Assembly (NCBI RefSeq): GCF_007625115.1
Contig: NZ_VMNH01000030.1
Location: forward strand, 1 to 64,000
Direction of reading: 5' to 3'
Length of the DNA stretch: 64,000 bases
From: Sedimenticola selenatireducens
Lineage (GTDB): Bacteria > Pseudomonadota > Gammaproteobacteria > Chromatiales > Chromatiaceae
The notes under the pieces were generated by a model. The model had not been told where the DNA came from. It saw only the letters and a list, made by a program, of their open reading frames with translations, and made no database searches. The position numbers were made by a program, and so were the translations under genes. Shown in pieces: positions 33,687 to 42,924 of this stretch; position 1 is the stretch's first letter, and each line of letters begins with the position of its first letter.

Positions 33687-34829
33687 TTGGAGGATTACCC
33701 TAGGCCGGTAACATTTAAATGTATAAGAAGTGATGCTGAAATGGATGTACTTATACCTTTTGCCAAACATGTAGCGACTAATCGGGTAGTCTCTGTGGAC
33801 GAAGTCCCGCGCGGAAACGCCTGTGGTTGTGTGTGCATATTTTGTGATGTACCGATGCAGGCGAGAAAAGGTGGGATCAACCGAGAACACTTTTCACATC
33901 AACCTAGACTCGTGGATGATGAGCATTATTGTCCAGCCAGTTTTCAGCGATCCATCTTTTGGATGGCACGAAGAATCCTCTCTGAGTCGAGAGAAATCAG
34001 TCTACCGAGCTATGACCTCACCTTCGATGAACCCCACTATGGTCTGCGCCAATCATCGACTCTTGTCGATGAACAGCGACTGAAATACGATTCGATAATA
34101 TTTCCATACTTTCTTAGCAACTTGGCATATGATGTTGCACTACTAAATGTCGGCGAATACACCTTAGCTGTAACCTTGGTATTTGGCGGAATAGATACTC
34201 CAGGGGCATTTGTGTATCAGGAGCAGGCATTAGCTCATGTGGTTATTGAAATGCGTCCTATCGAACTGCTATTTGATAATCACAAGACCGGCTTTCGCCT
34301 ACTTATGGAATCGCTTTTGTTGAGCTCTCTGGAAGGCAAGCGTTGGACTTACTATCCTACCCAAGAAGCACTGGCAGAGTCATTCAAAGCGAAGTTTGAG
34401 GCTGCAGTGCAAGCGTTTGCAAAGCAGGAGAATGAGCGAACACGCCGATTAAATTCAGGGACGCTGCGACAATCCTCATCAGAGGTCCGATCAGTAAATC
34501 AACAGCCGTTAGCAGCTGGAAACGTGAGCATTGGGCGTGATCGATTAATGCAGCGAGTTTCAGAATTGGTTCATATAGTGCAAAAATTAAATGCTCAAAA
34601 TGTCACGTCTGGATATCTCTGTGAGGCCTGTAAAATCATGCGTAAGCCGCATAGTGATATTTGTAGCTATTGTGGGCATAAGGCATACACCGTTGTGCCC
34701 ATAACATCGGCCTATCTCTCAAGTCTTGAAAAGAAGTACTGGTGCTGGAATTATGCCGAAAAATCCTTGGCCGTTGTTCCAAAAATCGGAAGCACTACAA
34801 AGGCAAACGAGGACAGGGGTATCTCGTGA
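33687..34829 (+). CDS. CoiA-like nuclease domain protein with C-terminal zinc ribbon
   Basis: About 380 residues if read from the TTG at 33687; the in-frame ATG of MDVLIPFAKH is the alternative, and the start is uncertain. The segment CGCVCIFCDVPMQARKGG followed by REHFSHQP resembles the opening of CoiA-like proteins (cysteines then HFxH), a family with a restriction-like fold linked to DNA uptake and recombination. The C-terminus carries a zinc ribbon (CEACKIMRKPHSDICSYCGH). It follows the restriction gene by ~150 bases in the same direction. Confidence 0.5.
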   Translation: MEDYPRPVTFKCIRSDAEMDVLIPFAKHVATNRVVSVDEVPRGNACGCVCIFCDVPMQARKGGINREHFSHQPRLVDDEHYCPASFQRSIFWMARRILSESREISLPSYDLTFDEPHYGLRQSSTLVDEQRLKYDSIIFPYFLSNLAYDVALLNVGEYTLAVTLVFGGIDTPGAFVYQEQALAHVVIEMRPIELLFDNHKTGFRLLMESLLLSSLEGKRWTYYPTQEALAESFKAKFEAAVQAFAKQENERTRRLNSGTLRQSSSEVRSVNQQPLAAGNVSIGRDRLMQRVSELVHIVQKLNAQNVTSGYLCEACKIMRKPHSDICSYCGHKAYTVVPITSAYLSSLEKKYWCWNYAEKSLAVVPKIGSTTKANEDRGIS

Positions 34830-34904
34830 CGTATCTCTTGCTTTGGTAAGAGGGGATACCAACCACTCTGCTCCGATCCATGGCAATCAGTCATTATTTA
34901 TTCT

Positions 34905-35290
34905 TACCAAAAACTTTGCCACGATCGGTTGGCGATCATGTGTAGTGCAAAAAAGTGTAGTAATTGGTAGCGGCGTTTAGTACATCAATCACCGCTGTAG
35001 AACCGACGAGGTCGTTGGTCTTCGTTGGGTCGCATAACAACAGGTGGTCGTACCAGTAATCTATATGACTTGCCCTTTTAGTGTGGATCCGCTACTCAAT
35101 TATAGTGATCACTCTGTTGGGCTACGGCGAGTTTACGATAGGCCAATAGCCATCGGTTTTCGAGGTGTTACGATTGAGTATGACTTCTGTATTACCAGGG
35201 GTATAAAGAGCGGGAGTTGTAAAGGTGGCATTTCTGGGTCAGTTGCTACAAATACAGCTGTCTCATTAGGGGAATCAACCCCGACGGAAT
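34905..35290 (-). pseudogene. Decayed copy of the endonuclease/exonuclease/phosphatase-fold gene
   Basis: Read on the minus strand, one frame gives YDHLLLCDPTKTNDLVGS followed by VIDVLNAATN, matching YDHLVVFDAAETKELIGS and VIDVRNVATN of the intact nuclease at 36169. The end reads on to a stop and needs frame changes to recover the normal C-terminus (SDHLPIMAKF). Upstream, SGSTLKGQ matches GSGSTLNGQ but again in another frame. It is therefore a disrupted C-terminal portion. The rest of the 34830-35361 gap shows nothing else. Confidence 0.7.
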
Positions 35291-35361
35291 AATCAGTGTC
35301 CTGCAGAAAATTTATCCAAATATTGAGCAGAATATTCAGTTGCTGGATCGTCGTTGAGTCG

Positions 35362-35997
35362 CTATCGGATCGGCTGGATCAAGGCTTCACCCTGACTGCG
35401 CGGGTTACCCACGGTGCGATCCACGGCGTGAAACTGCACATCGAGATGCACCCTTGACTCGCCGAGTCGTTCGGCACCACCGGTACCCTCGGTCAGCCAA
35501 CTCCGGGCATCCCCAGGTGAAAGCATCACCGGCATCCGGCTGTGGAGCTGTGAAAGCGCTCCGGCCGATTCCCGGGTCAGAATGGTGCAGGAGTATTGCC
35601 CCTCGCGGAGTTCCCACAGGCCGGCAAATACCAACAATCCTGGATCTTCTGGCGCGTGGATAAAGTAAGGCTGCTTCACCCCTTGCTCAGTACGCCACTC
35701 GTAATAACCCCGCGCCGGAATGAGACAAGTCTGGGAATGGCGCCAGGCATTGCGAAAGGCCGGTTTATCGCTCACCGATTCCAAACGGGCGTTAAAGGTG
35801 GCGTACTTGGGGGAGGCCTCTTTCGACCAGGTCGGCACCAAGCCCCAGCGCATTGGAAAGGTCCCCTGTGCCTGAACGGCCGGAATGATCTGCGTCGGTG
35901 CAACATTGAACCCGGTCGCGATGCCGGCTGGCCAATCCTTTAGAATCTCCAGCCACTCGTGCACGGCCTCGATATGATTTGCGTAACGTCCACACAT
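35362..35997 (-). CDS. SRAP-family abasic-site-binding protein (YedK/HMCES)
   Basis: A 211-residue SRAP protein. Cys2 in MCGRYANH is the residue that crosslinks to abasic sites in single-stranded DNA after Met removal. Other conserved parts are FNVAPTQIIPAV, MRWGLVPTW, FNARLESVSDKPAFRNAW, CLIPARGYYEWR (catalytic Glu) and LHSRMPVML (His). It would shield abasic sites in single strands, such as those produced during conjugation. It lies between an intact and a decayed nuclease gene of the same family. Confidence 0.93.
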   Translation of the reverse strand: MCGRYANHIEAVHEWLEILKDWPAGIATGFNVAPTQIIPAVQAQGTFPMRWGLVPTWSKEASPKYATFNARLESVSDKPAFRNAWRHSQTCLIPARGYYEWRTEQGVKQPYFIHAPEDPGLLVFAGLWELREGQYSCTILTRESAGALSQLHSRMPVMLSPGDARSWLTEGTGGAERLGESRVHLDVQFHAVDRTVGNPRSQGEALIQPIR

Positions 35998-36168
35998 CCA
36001 GATATGGGCCTCGCAGTGTCGAACAGGGCGGATTGCTTGCTATCAAACTAGATGCAATTACCAGAGCCTGTGTCATTTAACATAGGCTTTATTATACGCT
36101 AGTGATTGTCAATCGTAATTGACACATCCCCAGATTAACCTAGCCTCCGGATTTTGGGTCGTTTCTGA

Positions 36169-37260
36169 TCAGTCGTCGTCGGTACCTACTCGAAATTTGG
36201 CCATGATGGGCAGATGGTCGCTCACTGTTTGAAAGAATTTGCGTGGATTAGTGGCGACGTTTCGCACATCTATCACTTCTGCTGAACCAATGAGTTCCTT
36301 GGTCTCGGCTGCGTCGAACACCACCAGGTGGTCGTATAAGTTCCCTGTGCGTTCGCCCTGTCCATTTAGAGTTGAGCCGCTACCCAGGGTGGGCACTTCA
36401 ATATTGATCGCGTCATCTAAGTCGAGCGGAACTAGATTGAAGTCGCCGGCTATCAGTAGGTCTTTCTCGGTGGGATTGGCAGATCTCATTTCGGAAAATA
36501 CCTCATTGAGGTGTTTCACCTCCATCTGGATATCTTCGATATCGCCTTCGGCCCAGCGAGCATGGTAGGCCGCTAGCATGAAATCGAATCTTCCCGTGCT
36601 TCCAACGGTCCTAAAGCAGCCATATGCGGGCTCGCGAGAAAATCTGTCTTCTCCAACACCATTGGGACCACCGGAATTGTCTTGGTGATACCGAAGACCA
36701 CTCCAACCTTGGCAGGGCTGGATGATCGAGGGTCTGTAGAGAATCGCGTAGTATTCTGCACTCCCTGAGCTGGTGTCCGGCCGCGGTTTATCAGTGACAA
36801 TCCCTGTCCAGCCAGATCCTAGTGTTACGAGTAACTGGTTGTATCCAGGATGTCCCCCTTGCTTTTGCATGACCTCTACAACCGCAAGAATGTCAAAATG
36901 GCCTTCAATAATTCCGGCGACTAAGGGATAATTTTTCTGATTACCATGGCCCAGCTTTTTAATATTCCAGCTCCCCAGCCTTAACGTTTCCGAGGTGGTT
37001 AGGTCTGGAACCACACGGGACCAAGCCTTACTGACAAACCCCGTTGCTCCACTTTGAAGCCGTATCTCATACCAATACGGTACGCTGGCAATATAATCAG
37101 CAGACTGACCTGGTTCCAACGAGCTGATGCGGTCACCACCGGGAGCGTCTCGCACAATTAGGCGCGACTCCACTCGCTCACTTGGTACTATGCGGTCGGC
37201 ATGTACGAGTGACGAAAAAACAACTAATATTATAATTATCAGTGGCTTGACGTATGGCAT
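36169..37260 (-). CDS. Exported nuclease: SH3 domain plus endonuclease/exonuclease/phosphatase fold
   Basis: The 363-residue protein has a signal peptide (KPLIIIILVVFSSLVHA), a bacterial SH3-type domain (residues ~28-86: SRLIVRDAPGGDRISSLEPG, WYEIRLQSGATGFVSKAW) and a DNase I-like domain (LRLGSWNIKKLG, AVVEVMQKQGGHPGY, YHARWAEGDIED, LIAGDFNLVPLDLDD, TVSDHLPIMAKF). All catalytic positions of the fold (Asn, Glu, His, Asp/Asn, His) appear present. It should act outside the cytoplasm, as a secreted or periplasmic DNase or phosphodiesterase; substrate unknown. Only a short spacer separates it from the SRAP gene. Confidence 0.85.
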   Translation of the reverse strand: MPYVKPLIIIILVVFSSLVHADRIVPSERVESRLIVRDAPGGDRISSLEPGQSADYIASVPYWYEIRLQSGATGFVSKAWSRVVPDLTTSETLRLGSWNIKKLGHGNQKNYPLVAGIIEGHFDILAVVEVMQKQGGHPGYNQLLVTLGSGWTGIVTDKPRPDTSSGSAEYYAILYRPSIIQPCQGWSGLRYHQDNSGGPNGVGEDRFSREPAYGCFRTVGSTGRFDFMLAAYHARWAEGDIEDIQMEVKHLNEVFSEMRSANPTEKDLLIAGDFNLVPLDLDDAINIEVPTLGSGSTLNGQGERTGNLYDHLVVFDAAETKELIGSAEVIDVRNVATNPRKFFQTVSDHLPIMAKFRVGTDDD

Positions 37261-37359
37261 GGGACCTCCTTGTTCTCTGAGTTATAGGATGAATATTCCT
37301 CAATGTAGGTAATATAACACCGATAGCGCCATTTTATCTGGGATGAAACATGTATTATT

Positions 37360-37411
37360 GCGCTCCAATAATAGCTTATATATGGAGCGATAAATTGATA
37401 TAATCGCTCCA
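37360..37411 (+). promoter_or_regulatory. Palindromic promoter/operator of the fic gene
   Basis: TGGAGCGAT (37383-37391) and ATCGCTCCA (37403-37411) form a perfect 9-base inverted repeat; a third half-site GCGCTCCAA lies at 37360-37368. A perfect TATAAT (37399-37404) sits within the palindrome and only six bases before the ATG at 37411, so transcription would begin at about the A of ATG, a leaderless mRNA. The winged-helix part of the Fic protein is the natural candidate to bind here. Confidence 0.65.
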
Positions 37412-39171
37412 TGTCTTGGATATGGGAACATAAAGATTGGCCTGACTTTCGCTTTGATGAGGAGCGATTTCAATCTCGTGTGGAGGAAATTCAGCGCCAG
37501 GCAGATCGGCTGATTGGAAGTGTAGAAGCCTTATCCGGCGAAGCTCAGGCAGAGACCATTGTGGATCTGTTGGTATCTGAAGCTATCAAAACAAGCTCAA
37601 TTGAAGGCGAGGAGCTTGATAGAGAGTCTGTCCGATCCTCCATCAAGGCGTATCTGGGATTTGCACCTAAAGGCACACAGTCGCGGGATCCCAAGGCGGC
37701 AGGTGTCGCCGCGCTGATGGTCGATGTTAGAAAGCATTGGAATGATCCCTTGACCGAGGAGTTGCTATGCAACTGGCAAAGTATGGTGGTTCAAGAGGGG
37801 ATATTGCATTCACCTTTGCGTGGTGCGTACCGAAGCCATGAATCACCCATGCAGGTAGTCTCCGGTGCGATTGGTTATGAGCAGGTGCATTACGAGGCAC
37901 CGCCCTCCAGTCAGGTGCCCGCAGAAATGGCGAGATTCATCGAGTGGTACAACGCTACGGCGCCCATAGATGGGGTAGAGCAGATACCCGGACCTATCCG
38001 GGCTGGTATCGCACACGCTCGTTTTGAACACATACACCCGTTCGAAGATGGCAACGGCAGGGTAGGGCGGGCCATTGTCGATCATGCGCTCTCACAGGCT
38101 GAGCGCTTCCCAGCATTGGCAAGTCTTTCAACCTCCATAGAGCAAGAGCGTAGGGCGTACTATGAGCATTTAGAGGCTTCCGGAAAAGGGGGGTTAGATG
38201 CCAACGACTGGCTGGATTTTTTTGTGGGTATCGTCAGTAGGGCACAAGAGCTGACCAAAAATGAAGTCGAGTTCATTGTAGGTAAAACCAGGTACTACGA
38301 CAAATTCCATAGTCAGCTCAATGAGCGCCAGTTAAAGGCGGTTGGGCGTATATTTGCGGAAGGGACTAAAGGATTCGAGGGAGGATTGACCACCAAAAAA
38401 TATATGTCGATAACGAAGTGTGGCAGAGGCACCGCGTTTCGTGATTTGAATGATCTATTGGAAAAAGGGGCAGTGACACAGACTGGAGTAGGGCGGGGCA
38501 CCCGCTACGAACTTGCTAAGGTTGAATCAACATTGCCGACAGGATGGAACCGTGAAAATTCAAAACAACATGGAGATAGAGAAATGGGTTTAGCACCAAA
38601 TACATTCAGTGACAAAGAGATTGAATCCCTTGAGGAAAAAATAACCGAAATATATGAGTATACCGATCCATCGGATGACACGACGGTAATGCAGGCGCTA
38701 GAGAGCGCGGATATCTCACAGATTGAAGCAGCTTTAGAGCGTTTGACAGATATGGATATTCGGTTCAATGACCTGTTGGCGGACATAGCCCCCTCTGAGT
38801 GGCGAGTCGTAAGTATGGATCACGAAGCGTTCAAAGAACGCCACGACCAGGCCACCGGGAGTGCCAGTCACCAGCTGAAAGATAATCTTTTTAAAGCCGT
38901 TGGCAAAGAGCTGGACAGTGATGTTTGGGAGGCTAATCAGGGAGTCAACTATGTCGGTGATGTGGTTCGTCTTGATCAGAACTATCTTTATTTGCAGTTG
39001 AGTGAGAACAGCGTATCTGCACACGCACTTAACCAAATGTCACCGGACCAAGTTGAAAAGCTACTGGATCAGATCGCTGTAGGTGATTATGTGCATGTCA
39101 ATGAGGTAGGTGATGCGGAGAAAGTCGAGCGGCCCCTAGCACAAGAGCGGGATCGGGGAAATTCTCATTAG
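37411..39171 (+). CDS. Fic-family AMP-transferase with winged helix and long C-terminal extension
   Basis: A 586-residue protein, ~200 longer than usual for its type. Order: DUF4172-like N-terminus (MSWIWEHKDWPDFRFDEERF), inhibitory helix motif TSSIEGEE (S/T-xxx-EG), Fic domain with the complete active site HIHPFEDGNGRVGR (about 210-223), a winged helix (TTKKYMSITKCGRGTAFRDLNDLLEKGAV in two parts, ~325-360), a helical linker and a C-terminal ~70-residue domain (YVGDVVRLDQNYLYLQL ... VGDYVHVNEVGD) that looks KfrB-like and matches the end of the relaxase in spacing. It should transfer AMP to a protein target. There is no ribosome binding site before the ATG, consistent with leaderless translation. 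Confidence 0.85.
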   Translation: MSWIWEHKDWPDFRFDEERFQSRVEEIQRQADRLIGSVEALSGEAQAETIVDLLVSEAIKTSSIEGEELDRESVRSSIKAYLGFAPKGTQSRDPKAAGVAALMVDVRKHWNDPLTEELLCNWQSMVVQEGILHSPLRGAYRSHESPMQVVSGAIGYEQVHYEAPPSSQVPAEMARFIEWYNATAPIDGVEQIPGPIRAGIAHARFEHIHPFEDGNGRVGRAIVDHALSQAERFPALASLSTSIEQERRAYYEHLEASGKGGLDANDWLDFFVGIVSRAQELTKNEVEFIVGKTRYYDKFHSQLNERQLKAVGRIFAEGTKGFEGGLTTKKYMSITKCGRGTAFRDLNDLLEKGAVTQTGVGRGTRYELAKVESTLPTGWNRENSKQHGDREMGLAPNTFSDKEIESLEEKITEIYEYTDPSDDTTVMQALESADISQIEAALERLTDMDIRFNDLLADIAPSEWRVVSMDHEAFKERHDQATGSASHQLKDNLFKAVGKELDSDVWEANQGVNYVGDVVRLDQNYLYLQLSENSVSAHALNQMSPDQVEKLLDQIAVGDYVHVNEVGDAEKVERPLAQERDRGNSH

Positions 39172-39649
39172 ATGGTCATAGGGCCGCCCATGCTCAATAA
39201 ATCCCGCCTATGCGGGATTTATTGAGGCCTTGGGCATAGAATAGTCTATGGGGTATAATTATTAAAACTTCTTTACTATCAATAACTTATTGCGCATAAT
39301 CTATTTTATGTTAAATGCGCTTAGCGGTCCACTCTAATGTTTCTGTTGCGACCAAAGCGGCCATGGATCGAAGCTCCTTTGCTCTCCAGAACCGATAGAA
39401 ATGTCTTGACAGAGTGACTCAGGGCATGAAGCGGACGCTCGTCTTGTGGCTGTGGCTGTTCAACAAGGTTGACGGCTGATAAACTCAAGAATATTAAGGA
39501 ATTTGCTTCTATGAGCGGGATGCCTTACTCCAAAATTATCCCTAAACATAGAACCTACATAGAGCTTAATATAGAAATTTTGGCGATATTTTACGATATT
39601 TGTGCCCAGCGGCATAATAGCTGAGCCTCAGGGATAATCAGGTATTTTT
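39172..39649. other. Spacer between fic and the GGDEF-EAL gene, with a strong hairpin
   Basis: A perfect 15-base stem (CTCAATAAATCCCGC at 39193-39207 with its complement at 39212-39226, loop CTAT) follows the fic stop by 20 bases; it is a likely terminator although no T-run follows directly. The rest shows no gene; a TTGACA word at 39402-39407 is a possible -35 box. Confidence 0.5.
39193..39226 (+). terminator. 15-base perfect hairpin behind fic
   Basis: Stem CTCAATAAATCCCGC, loop CTAT, exact complementary arm. It is A/T-rich at the base and G/C-rich at the tip. Without a following T-run it may work as a transcript-stabilising or rho-assisted end. Confidence 0.5.
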
Positions 39650-42619
39650 ATGCCAAAGAACCTGCTTTCCAGTCTTCGAGTGCGACTGTTGTTTCTGCTC
39701 ATGCTGATCATCGTGCCGGTCTTTGGGCTGTTGCTGCATAACGCTCTCGAGGCGCGCAAGCAAGAGACCCTGCATATGCAGAGCGTCGCGCTGAGGCTGG
39801 CCCGTCTGATTCTGCTGGAGCAACGGGAGCTCATCGCTGGGGCGCGGCAGTTATTGCCTGGTTTGGCGCAGTTGCCGAGTGTGCGTGTACCGGATGCAGG
39901 GCCCGTCTGTAACCGCGAATTTGCCAACCTTCTCGTGCAATATCCTTATTATGCCAACTTCGGCGTCAGTGGCCGTGATGGCCTGATGCGTTGCAGCGGT
40001 TTACCCATGCCGACACCGGTTCGAATCGAGGATCGGGACTATTTTCGCCGCGCCATGGAGACCGGTGACTTTGCCATCGGTGGCTACCAGGTCGGACGTA
40101 TCACCGGTAAGAGCGCTATCAATTTCGGTTACCCGCTACGCGATGATCATGGCCGTGTCGATGGGGTGGTCTTCGCCGCGCTCGATCTTGCCTGGTTGAG
40201 TCGCAAGTTGACCGATATTCCGCTCCCGCAAGGTACGACCATCACCATTCTGGATGGAAATGGTACGGTGCTGGCGCATCAGCCCGATCCGGAAAAATGG
40301 TTCGGCAAGACGATCCGGAATACGCCGTTCGTCCGGATGATCCTCGAACGCGGCATGGAAGGCACCGATGAATCGATCGATCCGGAGGGTATTCACCGGC
40401 TTTATGCCTTCACGCCCCTGCACCAGGCGGGTTCAGACAGCGCCTATGTCAGTGTCGGTATTCCACGTGACGTCGCCTATGCTGATCTTGACGCGCGTTT
40501 TAAACGTGATTTGCTTTTGCTGTTTCTGATTGTGGTGGTGGTGACCACCGTGGCATGGAAGGGCAGTAACACCTTTGTCCTGCATCCGCTCAGGATTCTC
40601 GCACGTACCAGCGAACGCCTCGGCAATGGCGATCTCAGCGCCAGAACCGCATTGCAGAGGACGCAGGATGAGTTCGGACAACTGGCACAATCCTTTGATC
40701 AGATGGCCGTTTCGCTGCAACGGCAGCGAGATGAAGCCGAAACTCATGACAAGGAACTGCAACGTACCAACCTTGCGTTGCGTACTCTGAGCGCCGGTAA
40801 CCGCACGCTGGTGAGGGCTGCTGATGAGTCATCCTTACTGCAAAAGATGTGCAGTGTAGCGGTGGAACTCGGCGGCTATCGCATGGCCTGGGTCGGTTTC
40901 GCGGAACATGACGCGGAAAAGACGGTACGGCCGGTGGCGCAGGCCGGTACCGATAAGGCATTCCTCGACACACTCCACATCACCTGGGACGAAACAGAAC
41001 AGGGCAATGGCCCCACCGGTACAGCGATCCGAACCGGCAGGCACTGCGTGGCGCATGGGCTCCAGAGTGATCCACGATACCAGGCATGGCATACGGCGGC
41101 CCGTGAGCAGGGAATCGAGTCGGCCTTGTCGCTGCCCTTGCAGGTGGATCAGGAAGTGATGGGCGCTATTACCATTTATGCGGAAGACGACGGCGCATTT
41201 GATGCCGCTGAGATCGAACTCCTGTCGGAAATGGCGGAAGACCTGGCCTATGGTATCGCCACCCTGCGCACCCGCATCAAGCACGATGCGGCGCAGGCGA
41301 CGATCCAGCGTATGGCGTACTTCGATGCATTGACCGGCCTGCCCAATCACGCTTCTTTAGAAGAGCATCTGGATGACGCCATCACTGGCGTGCACTCGCG
41401 GAATCACAGTCTCGCCCTGTTGTTGTTTGATCTGGAGAGATTGCGTGACATCAATGATACTCTGGGTTTTGAGGCCGGCAATAAAGTGATGCAGGTGTCG
41501 GCGCAACGTATAGCGCAAGAAACGGAAAAGGGCGAATTCGTTGCCCGTATGCGCGGCGATGAATTTGCATTGCTGTTACCGGAATCGGATGCCGATCACG
41601 CCGAGCAGACAGTACTCCGTATCCTGGCGCTTTTGAATCAACCCTTCAGCGTAAATGATTTCTCGCTGGTTGTCAGGGCGAATGTAGGCATCGTCCTGTT
41701 TCCTGAGCACGGAACCGACGGGGAACAGATCATACGTCGCGCGAATTTGGCGATGCAGCTGGCCAAGCTGTCCGGAAACGGTTACGCCTTTTACTCGCCC
41801 GAGCAGGATGTTGACAAGAAACGTCATCTGGCACTGGCCTCCGACCTGAACCGGGCATTGCAAGATAATGCGCTGGAGTTGTATTACCAGCCAAAGATCT
41901 CCATGCGGTCCGGCCACGTCAATGGCTTCGAAGCCCTGGCGCGTTGGTCACACCCAACCCATGGCATGATTCCTCCTGATGAGTTCATTGCGCTGGCGGA
42001 GCGTACCGGCATGATCCGGGCTATCACGGACTGGGTATTGGCATCCGCGCTACGCCAGTTAACCACGCTCCGGCAGGCTGGCATCCATCTACCGATTGCG
42101 GTCAATCTCTCCGCCATCAACCTCCAGGATCCACGCCTGCTGGATAAGATCCAGGAGATGTGCGCGGCTTGTAATATGGAGAAAGGGATGCTTGAACTGG
42201 AGATCACCGAAAGCGCGGTCATGGCAGATCCTGTGGGTGCGCTGGAGATCCTGTCACGCTTAAGCGATCTTGGTATGCCGCTCTACATTGACGACTTCGG
42301 TACCGGTTACTCGTCGCTGAGTTATCTTAAGAAGCTACCGGTAGCTACCATCAAAATAGACAGGTCGTTTGTCGCCGACATGCTGGATGACGCCGATTCG
42401 GCGAGTATTGTGCGCTCCACCATCACCCTGGCACACGATATGGCGCTCACCGTGGTGGCAGAGGGCGTGGAGGACGAAGCCGTGTGGGCGCAGCTCAAGG
42501 CGCTCGGCTGTGATGCAGGCCAGGGCTACTATATGGGTCGTCCAATGCCCGCCAGCGAGGTCGAGAGATGGTTGCATGAATCGCCCTGGGGTTTGGCTGG
42601 GGCATCGCTGGACAAGTAG
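39650..42619 (+). CDS. Membrane-bound c-di-GMP protein: Cache, HAMP, GAF, GGDEF, EAL
   Basis: A 989-residue protein. After the first membrane helix (LLFLLMLIIVPVFGLLLHNAL) comes a periplasmic dCache sensor (YYANFGVSGRDGLMRC, DRDYFRRAMETGDFAIGGYQ, ~35-280), a second helix (DLLLLFLIVVVVTTVAW), HAMP (~310-360), GAF (~395-540), GGDEF (~550-715) and EAL (~735-980). The GGDEF loop reads RMRGDEFALLL, with Arg for the first Gly. The EAL half keeps its catalytic set: GFEALARW, NLSAINLQ, LEITESAV, IDDFGTGYSSL, AEGVED, QGYYMGRPM. It should degrade c-di-GMP; cyclase activity is doubtful. Cargo gene without obvious plasmid function. Confidence 0.92.
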   Translation: MPKNLLSSLRVRLLFLLMLIIVPVFGLLLHNALEARKQETLHMQSVALRLARLILLEQRELIAGARQLLPGLAQLPSVRVPDAGPVCNREFANLLVQYPYYANFGVSGRDGLMRCSGLPMPTPVRIEDRDYFRRAMETGDFAIGGYQVGRITGKSAINFGYPLRDDHGRVDGVVFAALDLAWLSRKLTDIPLPQGTTITILDGNGTVLAHQPDPEKWFGKTIRNTPFVRMILERGMEGTDESIDPEGIHRLYAFTPLHQAGSDSAYVSVGIPRDVAYADLDARFKRDLLLLFLIVVVVTTVAWKGSNTFVLHPLRILARTSERLGNGDLSARTALQRTQDEFGQLAQSFDQMAVSLQRQRDEAETHDKELQRTNLALRTLSAGNRTLVRAADESSLLQKMCSVAVELGGYRMAWVGFAEHDAEKTVRPVAQAGTDKAFLDTLHITWDETEQGNGPTGTAIRTGRHCVAHGLQSDPRYQAWHTAAREQGIESALSLPLQVDQEVMGAITIYAEDDGAFDAAEIELLSEMAEDLAYGIATLRTRIKHDAAQATIQRMAYFDALTGLPNHASLEEHLDDAITGVHSRNHSLALLLFDLERLRDINDTLGFEAGNKVMQVSAQRIAQETEKGEFVARMRGDEFALLLPESDADHAEQTVLRILALLNQPFSVNDFSLVVRANVGIVLFPEHGTDGEQIIRRANLAMQLAKLSGNGYAFYSPEQDVDKKRHLALASDLNRALQDNALELYYQPKISMRSGHVNGFEALARWSHPTHGMIPPDEFIALAERTGMIRAITDWVLASALRQLTTLRQAGIHLPIAVNLSAINLQDPRLLDKIQEMCAACNMEKGMLELEITESAVMADPVGALEILSRLSDLGMPLYIDDFGTGYSSLSYLKKLPVATIKIDRSFVADMLDDADSASIVRSTITLAHDMALTVVAEGVEDEAVWAQLKALGCDAGQGYYMGRPMPASEVERWLHESPWGLAGASLDK

Positions 42620-42924
42620 CAATTCGAAGTAATGGCGACTCGAAGAAAAGGAGATGGTTTAATATTTTTATGGTCAAGCCAAGTATTGGTTGGAGCGTCT
42701 GCTTCTGGATGGCAGGTGTCTTCGGAGGGTTTCGACATGAAGCTGCCACTGGATTCTTCCAGCGATAGGCATAAATCGACCCAAAGCTGAAGTGAGCAAG
42801 CCTAGGTAGATATCGCAGCAGAAAGCCGATGTTCACCAATATTCTAGCAAAGGGGCTGGGGCGGGATTTAATTTGATAAATTTACCTTTGTGCACAAGGC
42901 CATAGTTTAACTAGGTTGACCTGA
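42620..42924. other. Spacer between convergent GGDEF-EAL and ubiquitin-like operon ends
   Basis: About 305 bases, no gene. It ends in the inverted repeat at 42905-42934. No classical poly-U terminator was seen for either gene. Confidence 0.35.
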
